Source: Nematopogon swammerdamellus | Taxonomy: Eukaryota > Arthropoda > Insecta > Lepidoptera > Adelidae | Length of the DNA: 64,000 nt | Assembly (NCBI GenBank): GCA_946902875.1 | Contig: OX336359.1 | Coordinates: 2,108,001-2,172,000 of the forward strand | Direction: 5' to 3' | In this document: positions 31,826 to 41,609 of the stretch, in pieces | Layout of the letters: each line of letters starts with the position of its first letter | Position numbering within the stretch: position 1 is the first letter of the stretch | The notes under the pieces: model-generated | Database searches by the model: none | Seen by the model: only the letters and a program-made list of their open reading frames with translations | What the model was told of the DNA's origin: nothing | Made by a program: the position numbers and the translations under genes

Positions 31826-32350
31826 TTGCTCATGCTAGACATAGGCCTCTCCCAAGGCACGCCACCACACGCGGTCTTCCGCTCTTCTCATCCATCCACT
31901 CCCGGCTACCTTTTTCAGGTCATCTGTCCACCTAGCCGGGGGGCGTCCCACGCTACGTTTGCTTGTACGTGGCCTCTATTCGAGCACCCGTCTACCCCAT
32001 CGGTTGTCGGGTCTGCGACAGATGTGCCCAGCCCACTACCACTTCAGCTTGCTTATTTCTTAGCAATGTCGACTACCTTAGTTCTTTGACGTATCACGTC
32101 GTTACCCGAGCATTGCTCTTTCCATAGCTCGCTGAGCGACTTTAAATTTGTGGACCAGGCCCATCGTCAGGGTCCACGTTTCCGCTCCGTACGTCATTAC
32201 TGGCAGAAGGCACTGATTAAAAACCTTCGTCTTTAATGACTGTGGGATGGAGGAGGAAAAGATGTGGCGGAGTTTCCAAAATGCCGCCCAGCCTGAATCC
32301 TTCTGTTGGCCTCCTTGTCAAAGTTGTGCTTCCCTAGCTGGATGGTCTGT
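31826..32350 (-). pseudogene. RTE-like LINE C-terminal fragment
   Basis: Minus strand, in order with frameshifts: LGKHNFDKEANRRIQAG, LKTKVFNQCLLPVMTYG, TMGLVHKFK…MERAMLG-like and W-rich 'GRRPARW'-type sequence. It ends near the widespread 'cataggcctctccca' segment. This matches the region after the RT catalytic core in RTE-clade elements. No intact frame. Confidence 0.7.
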
Positions 32351-32439
32351 CCAAGATAAGATAAGATAAGATTGCTCAATAAACTATAATAATACACAAT
32401 AAACTCGCCGTCATAAAATGTCATTTCCTGTGTTTGTGT

Positions 32440-32560
32440 TACCTGCCTGACACACGTGTACGTACTGCGTATTTTGTGTTCGTTGTATGTGTTAGAAGGT
32501 GTGAGAGGTGTACGTGTGAGAGGTTGTGAGGTTTGTACAGGGTGCGGGCTGTAGATAGTA
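32440..32560. repeat. TG/AG-rich minisatellite-like tract
   Basis: Irregular 'gtgtgagaggt' units as at 31400-31625. The long Ser/Pro/Thr-rich antisense frame over it is compositional. Confidence 0.5.
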
Positions 32561-32791
32561 GGTGGGTTTGACTGTCGTTTGTAGGGACGAGGGTAAATTA
32601 AATTTGACAGGCGGTTTAAAAACAAGCGATGTCCTTTTGGGCGCGGCTGTGGGGTGAGATGTGACGAGGATGTAGGAGGGTGTGATTTTGTGGACAGCTT
32701 TAAAGCCACACTTTTTTGTGTTCACACTTTTGTGCCTTTTAAAAATGAGAAATAATTATCAAATTGCCGCGAATTAAAAATTTAATAAAGT

Positions 32792-33098
32792 ATTTTTTTT
32801 TTATGTAAACTGACTCGGTTGGCTACACCACCTACAACATCCGATGTCAGCACATAACAACGGGTGAACTTGGTGCCACGTCAGTGCTACCCTTCGGTCG
32901 TGCCGGCTACACTGAACTGGACGGAAAACACAAACTATTTACATAGGCGTTTCGACCGACCTTTCATTCAGTATGGTGGTACCAACCCGGGCGGTAATAT
33001 AAGAAGGGGTCATATCCATTAGTCGCCTTTTACGACGTAACGTACACGGGGAGAGATGCAGTGGGGCTATTCTTTTAAAGTACCGGCCCCACACAGTA
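32792..33098 (-). mobile_element. SINE, type-2 head, small internal deletion
   Basis: T-run, body, then head ending 'taaagtaccggccccacac'. About 20 bp around 'gttaaaccctaccaccta' are missing at 32992. Confidence 0.85.
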
Positions 33099-33171
33099 TT
33101 TTACAGTTATTTACACCTTACGTATCGAGTTCGAGATAATAATTAATTATTTTTCGGACTTTTATTTTGTA

Positions 33172-34670
33172 CTAGCTGTTGCCCGCGGCTTCGCTCGCGT
33201 GAAATTCGTATTTCAAAGAAGAATCTAAGTAACTAAGGGCGAGGCCGAAGGCCGAGCTGCGTTCAGGTAAACGATAAATCTTCTCAAATAAAGTAAGCAA
33301 CTAAGGGCGAGGCCGAAGGCCCAGCTGCATCCTGGAAGACAATAAACCTTCACGAAGAAAGTAAGTAACTAAGGGCGAGGCCGAAGGCCGAGCTGCGTTC
33401 AGGAAGACGATAAACCTTCTCGAAGAAAGTAAGTAACTAAGGGCGAGGCCGAAGGCCGAGCTGCGTTCAGGTAAACCAAAAACCCTCTTCTGCCTTCGGG
33501 CCTCCCCTTAAATGACTTCCTTTCTTCGATAGCATATAATATCGTTTACTCCATCTATTTATTTAATAAAATATATAAAAAAGTAATATTAATAACTAAA
33601 TAATTAAAACCTACCTATCAAACATTAAAATAACTATCATAAAAGGGACGTTTTCAAATGTTCCTAGAACACTTGCGGCATTACCCGGCTGGATGGCAAA
33701 GCTTACCGTTTGAATGAAGTAGGCCCTTGATTGCGGGACACCAGTTGCGTCCACCAGCAGAGACCCAAGGCTCTTCAAGAAGCTTTTGGCTTCAATGACT
33801 GCTCCACGGACCGAGGGTTTCAACCGCAAACGCAACAAATTCGAAATCTTGAATTATATATCTATAATATTTATTGCGTTTGAGGCTGTCCGCCCAGGCC
33901 TCGGCCGCGCCGGCCGGTCTTGAAGATGCCCGAACGTGACTTGGAGCCAATGTGAGAACACAAATGGCGTCCCACATCAAAGACCTACCCTTGGCCCATG
34001 GAACTAAGGTGATACCATCGGGCCTCTTGCCATCCAGCCGGGAATAACCGCAAGGTTTTAGGATGCACGGTATGTTTGCCGTCAGAAGCGTGGACTTTAT
34101 AATAAAATTTTAATTAATTTAACTCAATCTTAATATCGCTTAGTTACCTACTTTATTCGAGATGGTTTAGCTTCATCCAGAACGCAGCTCGGCCTTCGGC
34201 CTCGCCTTAGTTACTTACTTTCTTCAAGAAGGTTTACCTTCTTCCTGAACGCAGCTTGGCCTTCGGCCTAGCCCTTAGTTACTTGCTTTCTTCGAGATGG
34301 TTTATTATTTATCAGAACGAAGCTCGGCCTTCGGCCTCGCCTTAGTTACTTACTTTCTTAAAGATGGTTCAGCTTTTTCCTGAACGCAGCTCGGCCTTCG
34401 GCCTCGCCCTAGTTACTCGCTTTCTCCGAGATGGTTTATCATTTATCAGAACGTAGCTCGGCCTTCGGCCTCGCCTTAGTTACTTACTTTCTTCAAGATG
34501 GTTTAGCTTCTTCCTGAACGCAACTCCGACTTCCGCCTCGCCCTTAGTTACTTTCATCGAGAAAGAATATCGTTTACGTGAGCGCAGATCCGCCTTCGGC
34601 TCCGCCTTTAGTTACTTACTTTTTTTTTTAATGCGAATTTCACGCTAGCGAAGCCGCGGGCAACAGAAAT
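33172..34670. mobile_element. Foldback element with inverted 68-bp tandem arrays
   Basis: The ends are inverted complements: 'ctgttgcccgcggcttcgct' from 33176 and its near-complement ending at 34666, extending about 36 bp. Inside the left end are four direct units starting at 33231, 33299, 33367 and 33435, exactly 68 bp apart. Inside the right end about eight units of 67-68 bp run in the opposite orientation (34140 to 34608). Each unit carries the palindromic core 'gaggccgaaggccgagctgc'. The middle holds a retroelement fragment. The architecture is that of foldback (FB-like) transposons. Confidence 0.78.
33611..33990 (-). pseudogene. Retroelement C-terminal PD-(D/E)XK-like domain, frameshifted
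   Basis: Minus strand reads RPDGITLVPWAKGRSLMWDAICVLTLAPSH… then …EFVAFAVETLGPW. After a one-base frameshift it continues AVIEAKSFLKSLGSL and SFAIQPGNAASVLGT. The pattern PDG…W..GR.L.WD resembles the endonuclease-like C-terminal domain seen after RT in a group of invertebrate retroelements. It lies between the inverted arrays of the foldback element. Clade not assigned. Confidence 0.55.
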
Positions 34671-34689
34671 ATAAATTGCACCAATGACA

Positions 34690-35110
34690 GCGACATAAGT
34701 TCGACTTCAATTTTTTTATTTTTTATTTATCAAACATTTTGTCACCGGCCAGCTCACGTCGAGATGACAGTTTTCCGTTGTCAACTTGTCATTTAAATTT
34801 TATAATAATTTTAATTTTTAATATATTTTTTTGTTTATTATGTTAATCCGGGATATACACTGTCACTATACAAAGTTTCGTCAAATTCCGTTCAGTGGTT
34901 TTTGCGTGATGCGCGTACAGACAAAGAGAGATTATTAATTTAACGATTATTAATGTAAATTAACGATTTTATTAATGTAATATAGATCTTCGATCTTTTC
35001 CGTCTACGATATAGATAGATAGAAGATAGATAGATAGAAGATAGATAAATGAAAAATTACATATTTTTACCTGAATGCACGAAGCAATAAGGTGATTATG
35101 TTTTTCGAGT
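34690..35110. other. AT-rich interval with GATA microsatellite
   Basis: A family-C-like segment ('aaattccgttcagtggttttt', 34885-34910) and interrupted (GATA)n at 35014-35048. No gene. Confidence 0.5.
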
Positions 35111-35111
35111 G

Positions 35112-35327
35112 TTTTTTTTATTGAACCTGAGACAGTTGGCTACATCACCTACAATATCCAACATAGAACTAGGTGCCATGTCAGTGTTTCTCTTCGGTCG
35201 TGGCGGCTACACTGAACTGGACGGAAAACACGAACTATTTACATAGCCGTTTCAACTGACCTTTCATTTAGTTCGGTGGTACCAACCCGGGCGGGTTGAA
35301 GTCTACCACCTAGTAATGTAAGAAGCA
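35112..35327 (-). mobile_element. SINE body with poly-A, head missing
   Basis: T-run then body through 'accacctagtaatgtaagaag'. The H2 head is not attached. Confidence 0.8.
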
Positions 35328-35365
35328 CCAAATGAGTATAATAATTACCGTGAGGTCGGTCGGTT

Positions 35366-35682
35366 CGGTACCCCAGGTAGAATAGCCCCACTGCATCTCT
35401 CCCCGTGCATGTCGCAAAAGACGACTCAAGCCAAACTCAAACAAGGATAAGGACAAAATACCGTGCATATAAGTGCGACAGACTAGTCACCTCTCATCTT
35501 GGCACGGTCCTTTCCAGTTTCCACCGAGTCATGCAGCAGGTGGGTCTTCGTGCCTTACTTGCTGCTTGATAGTTGTCTTGTCCTAATACTTTGCTAAATG
35601 TGGTGGTTGGTGTTGTGCGGAGAACTTGCAGCACAACACCGACTACTCTGTTTACTCCGATTGTCGGGATACAGCGTGTGGT
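35366..35682 (+). repeat. Z element, near-complete
   Basis: Starts with the same 'agaatagccccactgcatct' module that heads type-2 SINEs. It then has its own body (ggtgacaggcta-type, 'tttccaccgagtcatgcagc', 'cagcacaacaccgactactc') and ends 'gattgtcgggatacagcgtg'. Confidence 0.7.
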
Positions 35683-35996
35683 ATGGTATGTATGTATGTG
35701 TAAATTCTGTTAGCGGTTAAACGAAATATACAAATATTTTCACTTCAAGTATACCTATAATTAAAATTTTCAAGTTTCATGCATTTTTAATATTTAATAG
35801 CCTCATTAAAAACTTAAAAACTATTAAGTGGCTTAATTTTACAGCTAACGTACGAAAGTGCTTAAGTTGTTGTCAACTTTATGGCTTGTAGGCAGTTTTT
35901 AAAAGCTGGCTCAGCAACGCCATCATATCGGTGGCGACTAGTTGTAAAATTATATTGTGGTAAGTGTGCGACTGGCCTACGTTTCCACAAACACGG

Positions 35997-36308
35997 TTTT
36001 TTTTTATTGATAGCGCGACATGTGGCATCGTTTCACCTACAAACAAGTAGGTGTCTAACGATGCCCATGGACATTCTGTGATGCACGGGTATTGCGAATG
36101 CCATGCCGGCCTGACAGGAGCCTTTTCACGCCCCTTTTGAAGAACCCCAGGTTGTACTTGGGAGGGAATAGATGGGCAGGGAGTGCGTTCCACATTTTCC
36201 CGGTTCTGTGAATAAAAGATCTACAGAACCGGTTGGTGCGCATCCGTGGTAGGTCGATTGAGTAGGGGTGCATCCCCTGCCCAGTACGCGTGGTGCGGAG
36301 GTGGAATG
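35997..36308 (-). pseudogene. Jockey-like LINE C-terminal end with poly-A
   Basis: Minus strand encodes HPYSIDLPR…, FIHRTGKMWNALPAHLFPP, YNLGFFKRGVKRLLSGRHG and ASQNVHGHR, then a short UTR and a T-run (plus-strand 35997-36006). About 70 codons remain open. Same family as 20452-20860. Confidence 0.8.
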
Positions 36309-36309
36309 G

Positions 36310-36498
36310 GGGTTTGCTTCATGGTTCAGATTTCATGTAAACTGTAGGTCCCTTCCCTTATGTGGTAGGGGAAATTTACGAAGGTTAAACCCATCCGGAT
36401 TACTACCACCGCATTGAATGAAATGAAGATATCGGTCGAAACAGCTACGAAAAATAGTCCGTGTTTTCCGGTCAGTTTAATGTAACCGACACAGCCAA
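36310..36498 (+). mobile_element. SINE body fragment, degenerate
   Basis: Contains 'aactgtaggtcccttccctt', 'accaccgcattgaatgaa' and 'gtgttttccggtcagttt', diverged. No poly-A. Confidence 0.65.
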
Positions 36499-36514
36499 AT
36501 CTTTCTTCAATCTA

Positions 36515-36872
36515 TCATCAATACTAATAATAAATCTGTAAGGTATGCTCATGGAGTAAGTGACTTTGTTTTATGAGATAGGTACTGCGTTTGTAAACTC
36601 TATGTATGATACAAAAACTAAATTGACGATTTTTAGAAATCTTTTATGTATGTATGTATGTATGTTCCTCCATAACTCTTAAAATCCGAATTCGATGAAA
36701 CTTAGTACAAGCACATTTAACTTTATGCGACACAGGATAGGCTAAATAAAATTCAGTTCCGGTCATGCTAAGATGTGGCTCTCTTCAAACCGAATTGTTC
36801 CGCGCGCCTAAATAAAGATACGGTAGCGGGCACTTACTTCCTCGCGAGCGAAGCCGCAGGCAAAAGCTATAC
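36515..36872 (+). repeat. Dispersed repeat C, copy 1
   Basis: Begins 'ctaataataaatctgtaagg', contains (GTAT)n at 36646-36663, and ends 'gagcgaagccgcaggcaaaa'. Same unit at 57089-57474 and inverted at 55664-56046. Confidence 0.75.
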
Positions 36873-37383
36873 TATATATTAGTCTTGTGCCCAGCAACAC
36901 ACGATTCCCGCTAACGATGCGGATCTCACGGCGAGAGTTACAAGAACTGCGCACCGCCCAGCGAGTGACATTGTTCTCCTTATTGGAAACGAAGAGACAA
37001 TTAATTTAGTCTGTAAGTTAGCACCGAAATGAAAGCATCTCTATTATAATTACCTAATAATTAAATAAATGTTTTTAAAAGTCACCCTGTGTCGACTACA
37101 TAATTACGGATGGTTTATTTTTTTTATTTTCATTTCGAATGGTTCGAAGTTCAAGCTCATTGTGTTATATAGATAGAAAATATTAACGTGGTTGCTACGT
37201 TCACATCCGATTCGGAGAAATATTTTAATAGATCTTACCGTAAAATACGTTCCATTGCGAAACTCCTTGAAAATGAAGGGGAATATTTTCCACAATCTGT
37301 ATCAAGACAAGAAAAACAATAGCACAAGTCGAAAATAAGCCAAAACATATCCCCCAACCACACATCCGACCGAAGTAAATCAA
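36873..37383. other. Interval without recognised content
   Basis: No coding or repeat signal recognised. Confidence 0.5.
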
Positions 37384-37640
37384 ATGCTGAACATCGCCGG
37401 GCCAAGAATGCGTCCTTGCGGCGCGCCGTCTCGCCTCGGTTTGTGGGTCAAACCCTCGGGATCGATTCCTTACTGGAAATTAAGGGAAGAGGAAAATAGG
37501 TCACTCGGGTGTGTACTCGACTCGGCTTTTCGTCTCCCCTGCACGACATATACTTATTTTGAGCGAACCACACTGTCGAAAGCCTTTGAGCAAACACAAT
37601 CGGTATCAGGTTGCTTCACGCTTTACGTTCTGGGAATTTT
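37384..37640 (-). pseudogene. Degenerate non-LTR reverse transcriptase fragment
   Basis: On the minus strand two RT blocks survive in correct order: SKAFDSVV (about 37565-37595) and GAPQGRILGPAMF (about 37385-37430). They are separated by frameshifted sequence. The apparent 118-codon plus-strand frame here is antisense. Confidence 0.6.
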
Positions 37641-37892
37641 GTGCCTCATGGCTCGGTTATTGGTGAAATCCTGCCTGTTAGGAATTAAAACGCCTTATTG
37701 GTCTCTCTTTACGATAGCGATTAATTTCTTTAAGAGATGACAAAGGAATTCATAATAAATTTGTGAGATTAATTGCGTATTTTGAGCAAATATTTTGCTT
37801 TGTTCTCAGAATAAAATAATGAACGTGAAATATGTAAAGAAAATATTTAAGTATATTGGATAGATTCACTCAAATAATTGTAATACCTATTC

Positions 37893-38102
37893 AAGGTCCC
37901 TTCCCTTACCTTACTAGGTGGTAGAGTTAAACCCGAAGTCCATATTGGTATTATTGCACTGAACGAAGGTTGGAAAAGAGTTCGTGCTTTCTGGCCAGTT
38001 CAGTGTAGCCGACACGTCTAAGGAACCTAGTTCCGACATGAACAAAGTGTAATTAATGGGCTGACATTACGGATGTAGGCTAATCATACTAGGTTCCATA
38101 AG
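37893..38102 (+). mobile_element. SINE body fragment, highly diverged
   Basis: Contains 'ggtcccttcccttaccttac', 'cagttcagtgtagcc' and 'atgggctgacattacgga', with many substitutions. An old copy. Confidence 0.6.
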
Positions 38103-38304
38103 AAATAATTTTTAAATTTTTACTTAGAGAGAAAAATCATAACCCTTTTGTTTCTCCGTGGCCAGTCATCGAGTAAAAATACTGCAATTAAGGTAACATA
38201 ATGCTCTATAATTGAGTGTGGTGTTCCATAAAAGTTGGCCAGGTGCAGTTAATTCCAGAAGGGATTATTACGTTCAGAGCACTATTTCTTTTTATAAATA
38301 AAAA

Positions 38305-39172
38305 AAACCGACTTCAAAAATCTATAAGATAATATGGAACCCTTGAGTTGAAGGCGGTGCAAAAGAAGGCTACACAAAAGCACAAAAGGATATCATCCAC
38401 TCATGTTTCCTTTCATCCATCATTCTTGCTTGCTTTAGCACCGCCTTCAACTCAAGGGCTCGGTTTTTTTATTTCATACATTTTTGAAGTCGGTTTTTAT
38501 ATTTTTTATAAATAGTTTTTTATTTCGCCCTTTTTTAGTAATTTTTGCTATTAGTGTACTCGGCGGAATCGCGAGGCCGAAGGCCGAACGATTCCGTCTC
38601 GCTTTCCAATCCGATCTTGACCAAACTATAATGGGACCACCTCAGGGTTATTCCCTTTCAAACAAACAAATAATTTTCAAAATCGGCCCACAATTGACGA
38701 AGTAATCGCGTAACAAACATACAAAAACATAAAGTCAGCCTCGATAGCTCAGTGGTGCAGACAGTCAACTGTCGCTATTGAATGTTAAGCAACGCTGGGT
38801 GCGGTCAGTACTTGGATGGGTGACCGCTGACCGTTGGAGGCTGACCGAGGTTCGGATTCCTCGTAAAACTATAGGTCCCTTCCTTCCTAATCTTACTTGG
38901 TGGTAGGGTTTAACCCGCCCGGGTTGGTACCACCGCACTGAATGAAACGTCGGTCTAAACGGCTATGTAAATAGTTTGTGTTTTCCGACCAGTTCAGTGT
39001 AGCCGGCACGATCAAAGGGGGAAGCACTGACATGGCACCTAGTTCACCCGGTGTTATGGGCTGACATCACGGACGTTGTAGTTGTAGGTGATGTAGCCAA
39101 CCGTGTGTTTCCATAAAAAAAAAAAGAAAAAAAAAGTCGAATTGAGTACCTCCTCTTTTTTTGGAAGTCGGT
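38305..39172. mobile_element. ~470-bp TIR element split by a SINE
   Basis: Outer ends 'aaaccgacttcaaaa' and 'ttttggaagtcggtt' are inverted complements. Inside are the 31-bp palindrome unit (38337-38465), 'gcggaatcgc…gattccg' (38559-38600) and 'aattgacgaagtaatcgcgt'. These match the outer part of the giant inverted repeat at 4968-5480. A SINE interrupts it at 38734. Confidence 0.72.
38734..39135 (+). mobile_element. SINE, tRNA/5S-head type, full length
   Basis: Full head (A box, 5S-like block, B box), body with a small 'gttgta' duplication near 39080, and an interrupted poly-A tail. Nested in the TIR element at 38305-39172. Confidence 0.92.
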
Positions 39173-39386
39173 TGAAAATAATGAGTAATATTTAACCTAT
39201 ATTGCGGTAATATATTCAACTTTTGCAATCCTTTGTGTGGGCTTATTGACTAACTACCGACTTTTTTTATTCATTTTATTCTTCAAGGAGGTAGGAGGTA
39301 TTATGTAGGCAGAAGAAGATTTTATTATACTGTTAGTGAGCGTAGCTGAGGACACAGCTAGTAATAAATACTTATACAATAAGTAT

Positions 39387-39766
39387 TTTTTTATGGAAAA
39401 TGACACGGTTGACTACATCACCTACTAAATCCGTGATGTCAACCCATAACACCTTGGTGAACTAGGTGCCATGTCAGTGCTTCCCTTCGGTCGTGCCGGT
39501 CACACTGAACTGGACGGAAAACACGAACTATTTACATAGCCGTTTCGACCGACGACGTTTCATTCAGTGCGGCGGTACCAACCCGGACGGGATAAACCCT
39601 ACCACCTAGTAAGGTAAGAAGGGGAGTGAACTACAGTTACTACATGGAATCCGAACCACGGTCAGCCTCCAACAACGGTCGAGCGGTCACCCATCCAAGT
39701 ACTGACCGCGCACAGGGTTGTTTAACAACAGTCGACCGACCGCACCACTGAGCTACCGAGGCTGAC
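39387..39766 (-). mobile_element. SINE, tRNA/5S-head type, full length
   Basis: T-run, body, B box (ggaatccgaacc on plus), 5S-like block and A box on the minus strand. The head resembles the 'gtcgaccgac' variant of 53571-53899. Confidence 0.9.
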
Positions 39767-39811
39767 ATTTAGACTTTCTAAAGTTCGACACGCATTATTT
39801 GCTGCCGATAA

Positions 39812-40085
39812 GTTTTTTTTATGTAAACCAGCATGGGTTGCTGTGCCGAGAGACCAATGGTGCAGTCGACAGTGCCAAAATCACATCTCCTCGCGAAACC
39901 ACGCTCAGTTAGGTGCCATGCCAGCAGATTTGCGGACTGTTGCTAGGCTGTCTAGCCCGTTAATACGACGCTTGAAGACACCCAGGTTAAAGGATTCAGG
40001 AAATACACTCGCCGGAAGACAGTTCCACATTCTAGCGGTGCGACAAAGAAATGATTTAGAGAACCGATGGGTTCTCAAAAGCCCA
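39812..40085 (-). pseudogene. Jockey-like LINE C-terminal end
   Basis: Minus strand encodes RTHRFSKSFLCRTARMWNCLP…FNLGVFKRRING…, ending at a stop near 39905, with a T-run at 39812-39819 on plus. C-terminal RT end of a LINE distinct from the 20452/35997 copies and matching 1-75. Confidence 0.72.
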
Positions 40086-40383
40086 ATGTCAACAACAAAA
40101 GCTTGCTACATCATTTGATTGCTTACATGAGATGTAGCAAGCCAAACAAAAAATTGTTTTTTTTTTCGTCCGAGCAAAATATGTTATACCATGACATACA
40201 AACAGACCGACAAAGGAAACGATAAAGACCAATAAGATAACGTAAAAATCCTGAAATATCCGGACTAATGTTTGTATTTGGGGCAGAGCCAAATTCCCGA
40301 TTTCCGGAGTGGTATGTATATTCTTATTGAAAGTACACTGGAGGGCTCCGCGGCCTTTCCAATGTCCATTTTAGATAGAGTAC
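40086..40383. other. Interval without recognised content
   Basis: Nothing recognised. Confidence 0.5.
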
Positions 40384-40708
40384 CGTGTGGGGCTGTTACT
40401 TTAAAAGAATAGCCCCACTGCATCTGTCCCCGTGTATGTCGTAAAAGGCGACTAAGGGATATGACTCCCTTCTTAAATTACTAGGTGGTAGGTTTTAACC
40501 CGCCCGGGTTGATACCACCGCACTGAATGAAAGGTCGGTCGAAACGGCTATGTAAATAGTTTGTGTTTTCCGTCCAGTTCAGTGTAGCCGGCACGACCGA
40601 AGGGAAGCACTGACGTGGCACCAAGTTCACCCGGTGTTATGGGCTGACATCACGGATGTTGTAGGTGATGTAAGCCAACCGTGTCAGTTTCCATAAAAAA
40701 AAAATAAA
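40384..40708 (+). mobile_element. SINE, type-2 head, full length
   Basis: Head 'gtgtggggctgttactttaa' followed by 'cccgtgtatgtcgtaaaagg', then the shared body and poly-A. The copy at 40712 follows directly. Confidence 0.9.
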
Positions 40709-40711
40709 AAA

Positions 40712-40963
40712 ATCTGTCCCCGTGTATGTCGTAAAAGGCGACTAAGGGATATGACTCCCTTCTTATATTACTAGGTGGTAGGTTTTATCCCGCCCGGGTT
40801 GATACCACCGCACTGAATGAAAGGTCGGTCGAAACGGCTATGTAAATAGTTTGTGTTTTCCGTCCAGTTCAGTGTAGCCGGCACGACCGAAGGGAAGCAC
40901 TGACGTGACACCAAGTTTATCCGGTGTTATGGGCTGACATCACGGATGTTGTAGGTGATGACA
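40712..40963 (+). mobile_element. SINE, type-2 head, 5'-truncated tandem copy
   Basis: Begins at 'atctgtccccgtgtatgtcg', inside the head of the preceding copy, and runs to 'gttgtaggtgatg', where it stops without poly-A. The high identity to the upstream copy suggests tandem duplication. Confidence 0.85.
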
Positions 40964-40997
40964 ACACCTACAACATCCGTTCCATTAAAATTTTTTT

Positions 40998-41051
40998 TAT
41001 GGAAACTGACACGGTTGGCTACATTGTAGCCAACCGTGTCAGTTTCCATAA
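40998..41051. repeat. Perfect palindrome of two SINE 3' ends, tail to tail
   Basis: 'atggaaactgacacggttgg…' is followed immediately by its exact complement (25-bp arms), with T-runs outside. It is the last ~25 bp of the SINE body in both orientations. Confidence 0.85.
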
Positions 41052-41084
41052 TTTTTTTTTTAAAAAATATATACTTTTATCGCA

Positions 41085-41455
41085 GTCAGTCAGTAAGTGT
41101 GTATGCGTCCACTGCTGGACATACGCCTCTCCAATTTTCCTCCAGTACTCCCGGCGTTCAGCGGTACGGAACCACAGCATTCCGACGACGTACTTAATGT
41201 CGTCGTCCCACATGGCGGGTTGTCTTCCCACACTTCGTTTTCCTGTCCACTGCCGCCAGTGTAGGGCACGGTTACTCCAACGGTCGTCGTCTCTTCGGCT
41301 GACGTGCCCAGCCCGCTGCTACTTGAGCGTGCTACCCGGTTACCAATATCGACTACTTTGGTGCGACAGCGGATTGCCTCGTTACGCACCATATCGCGTA
41401 GCGATATTCCCAGCATGGCTTGCTCCATTGCTCGCTGCGCAACTTTCAACCTTTG
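41085..41455 (-). pseudogene. RTE-like LINE C-terminal fragment
   Basis: Minus strand encodes KVAQRAMEQAMLGISLRD-type sequence, MVRNEAIRCRTKVVDIGNRV, then a frameshifted GRPPARW-like stretch and EAYVQQWT near 41100. This is the region downstream of RT in RTE-clade LINEs. About 119 codons remain nominally open. Confidence 0.75.
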
Positions 41456-41524
41456 GATGTCGCAGTGGGTGTATGAAAATTGCCTGAAATAATCTGTACA
41501 TTGAAACAGTTAATGAGGTCGGAA

Positions 41525-41607
41525 TACCTTGGCGAACACCTAGCTCACGGAGGTGTTGTGGGCCGACATCACAGTGTTGTAGGTGATGTAACCAACCGTG
41601 TCAGTTT
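41525..41607 (+). mobile_element. SINE 3' body fragment
   Basis: Contains 'gtgttgtaggtgatgtaacc' and 'aaccgtgtcagttt'. Diverged, no poly-A. Confidence 0.65.
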
Positions 41608-41609
41608 GA

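Noticed and set aside
32233..32709. 158-codon minus-strand frame
   Set aside because: Mix of a TG-rich tract and the frameshifted start of an RTE fragment; not a gene.
33231..33470. CRISPR-like direct repeats
   Set aside because: Contiguous 68-bp units without distinct spacers, in a eukaryotic genome; part of a foldback element.
37384..37740. 118-codon plus-strand frame
   Set aside because: The opposite strand carries two reverse transcriptase blocks in order; the plus frame is antisense to them.
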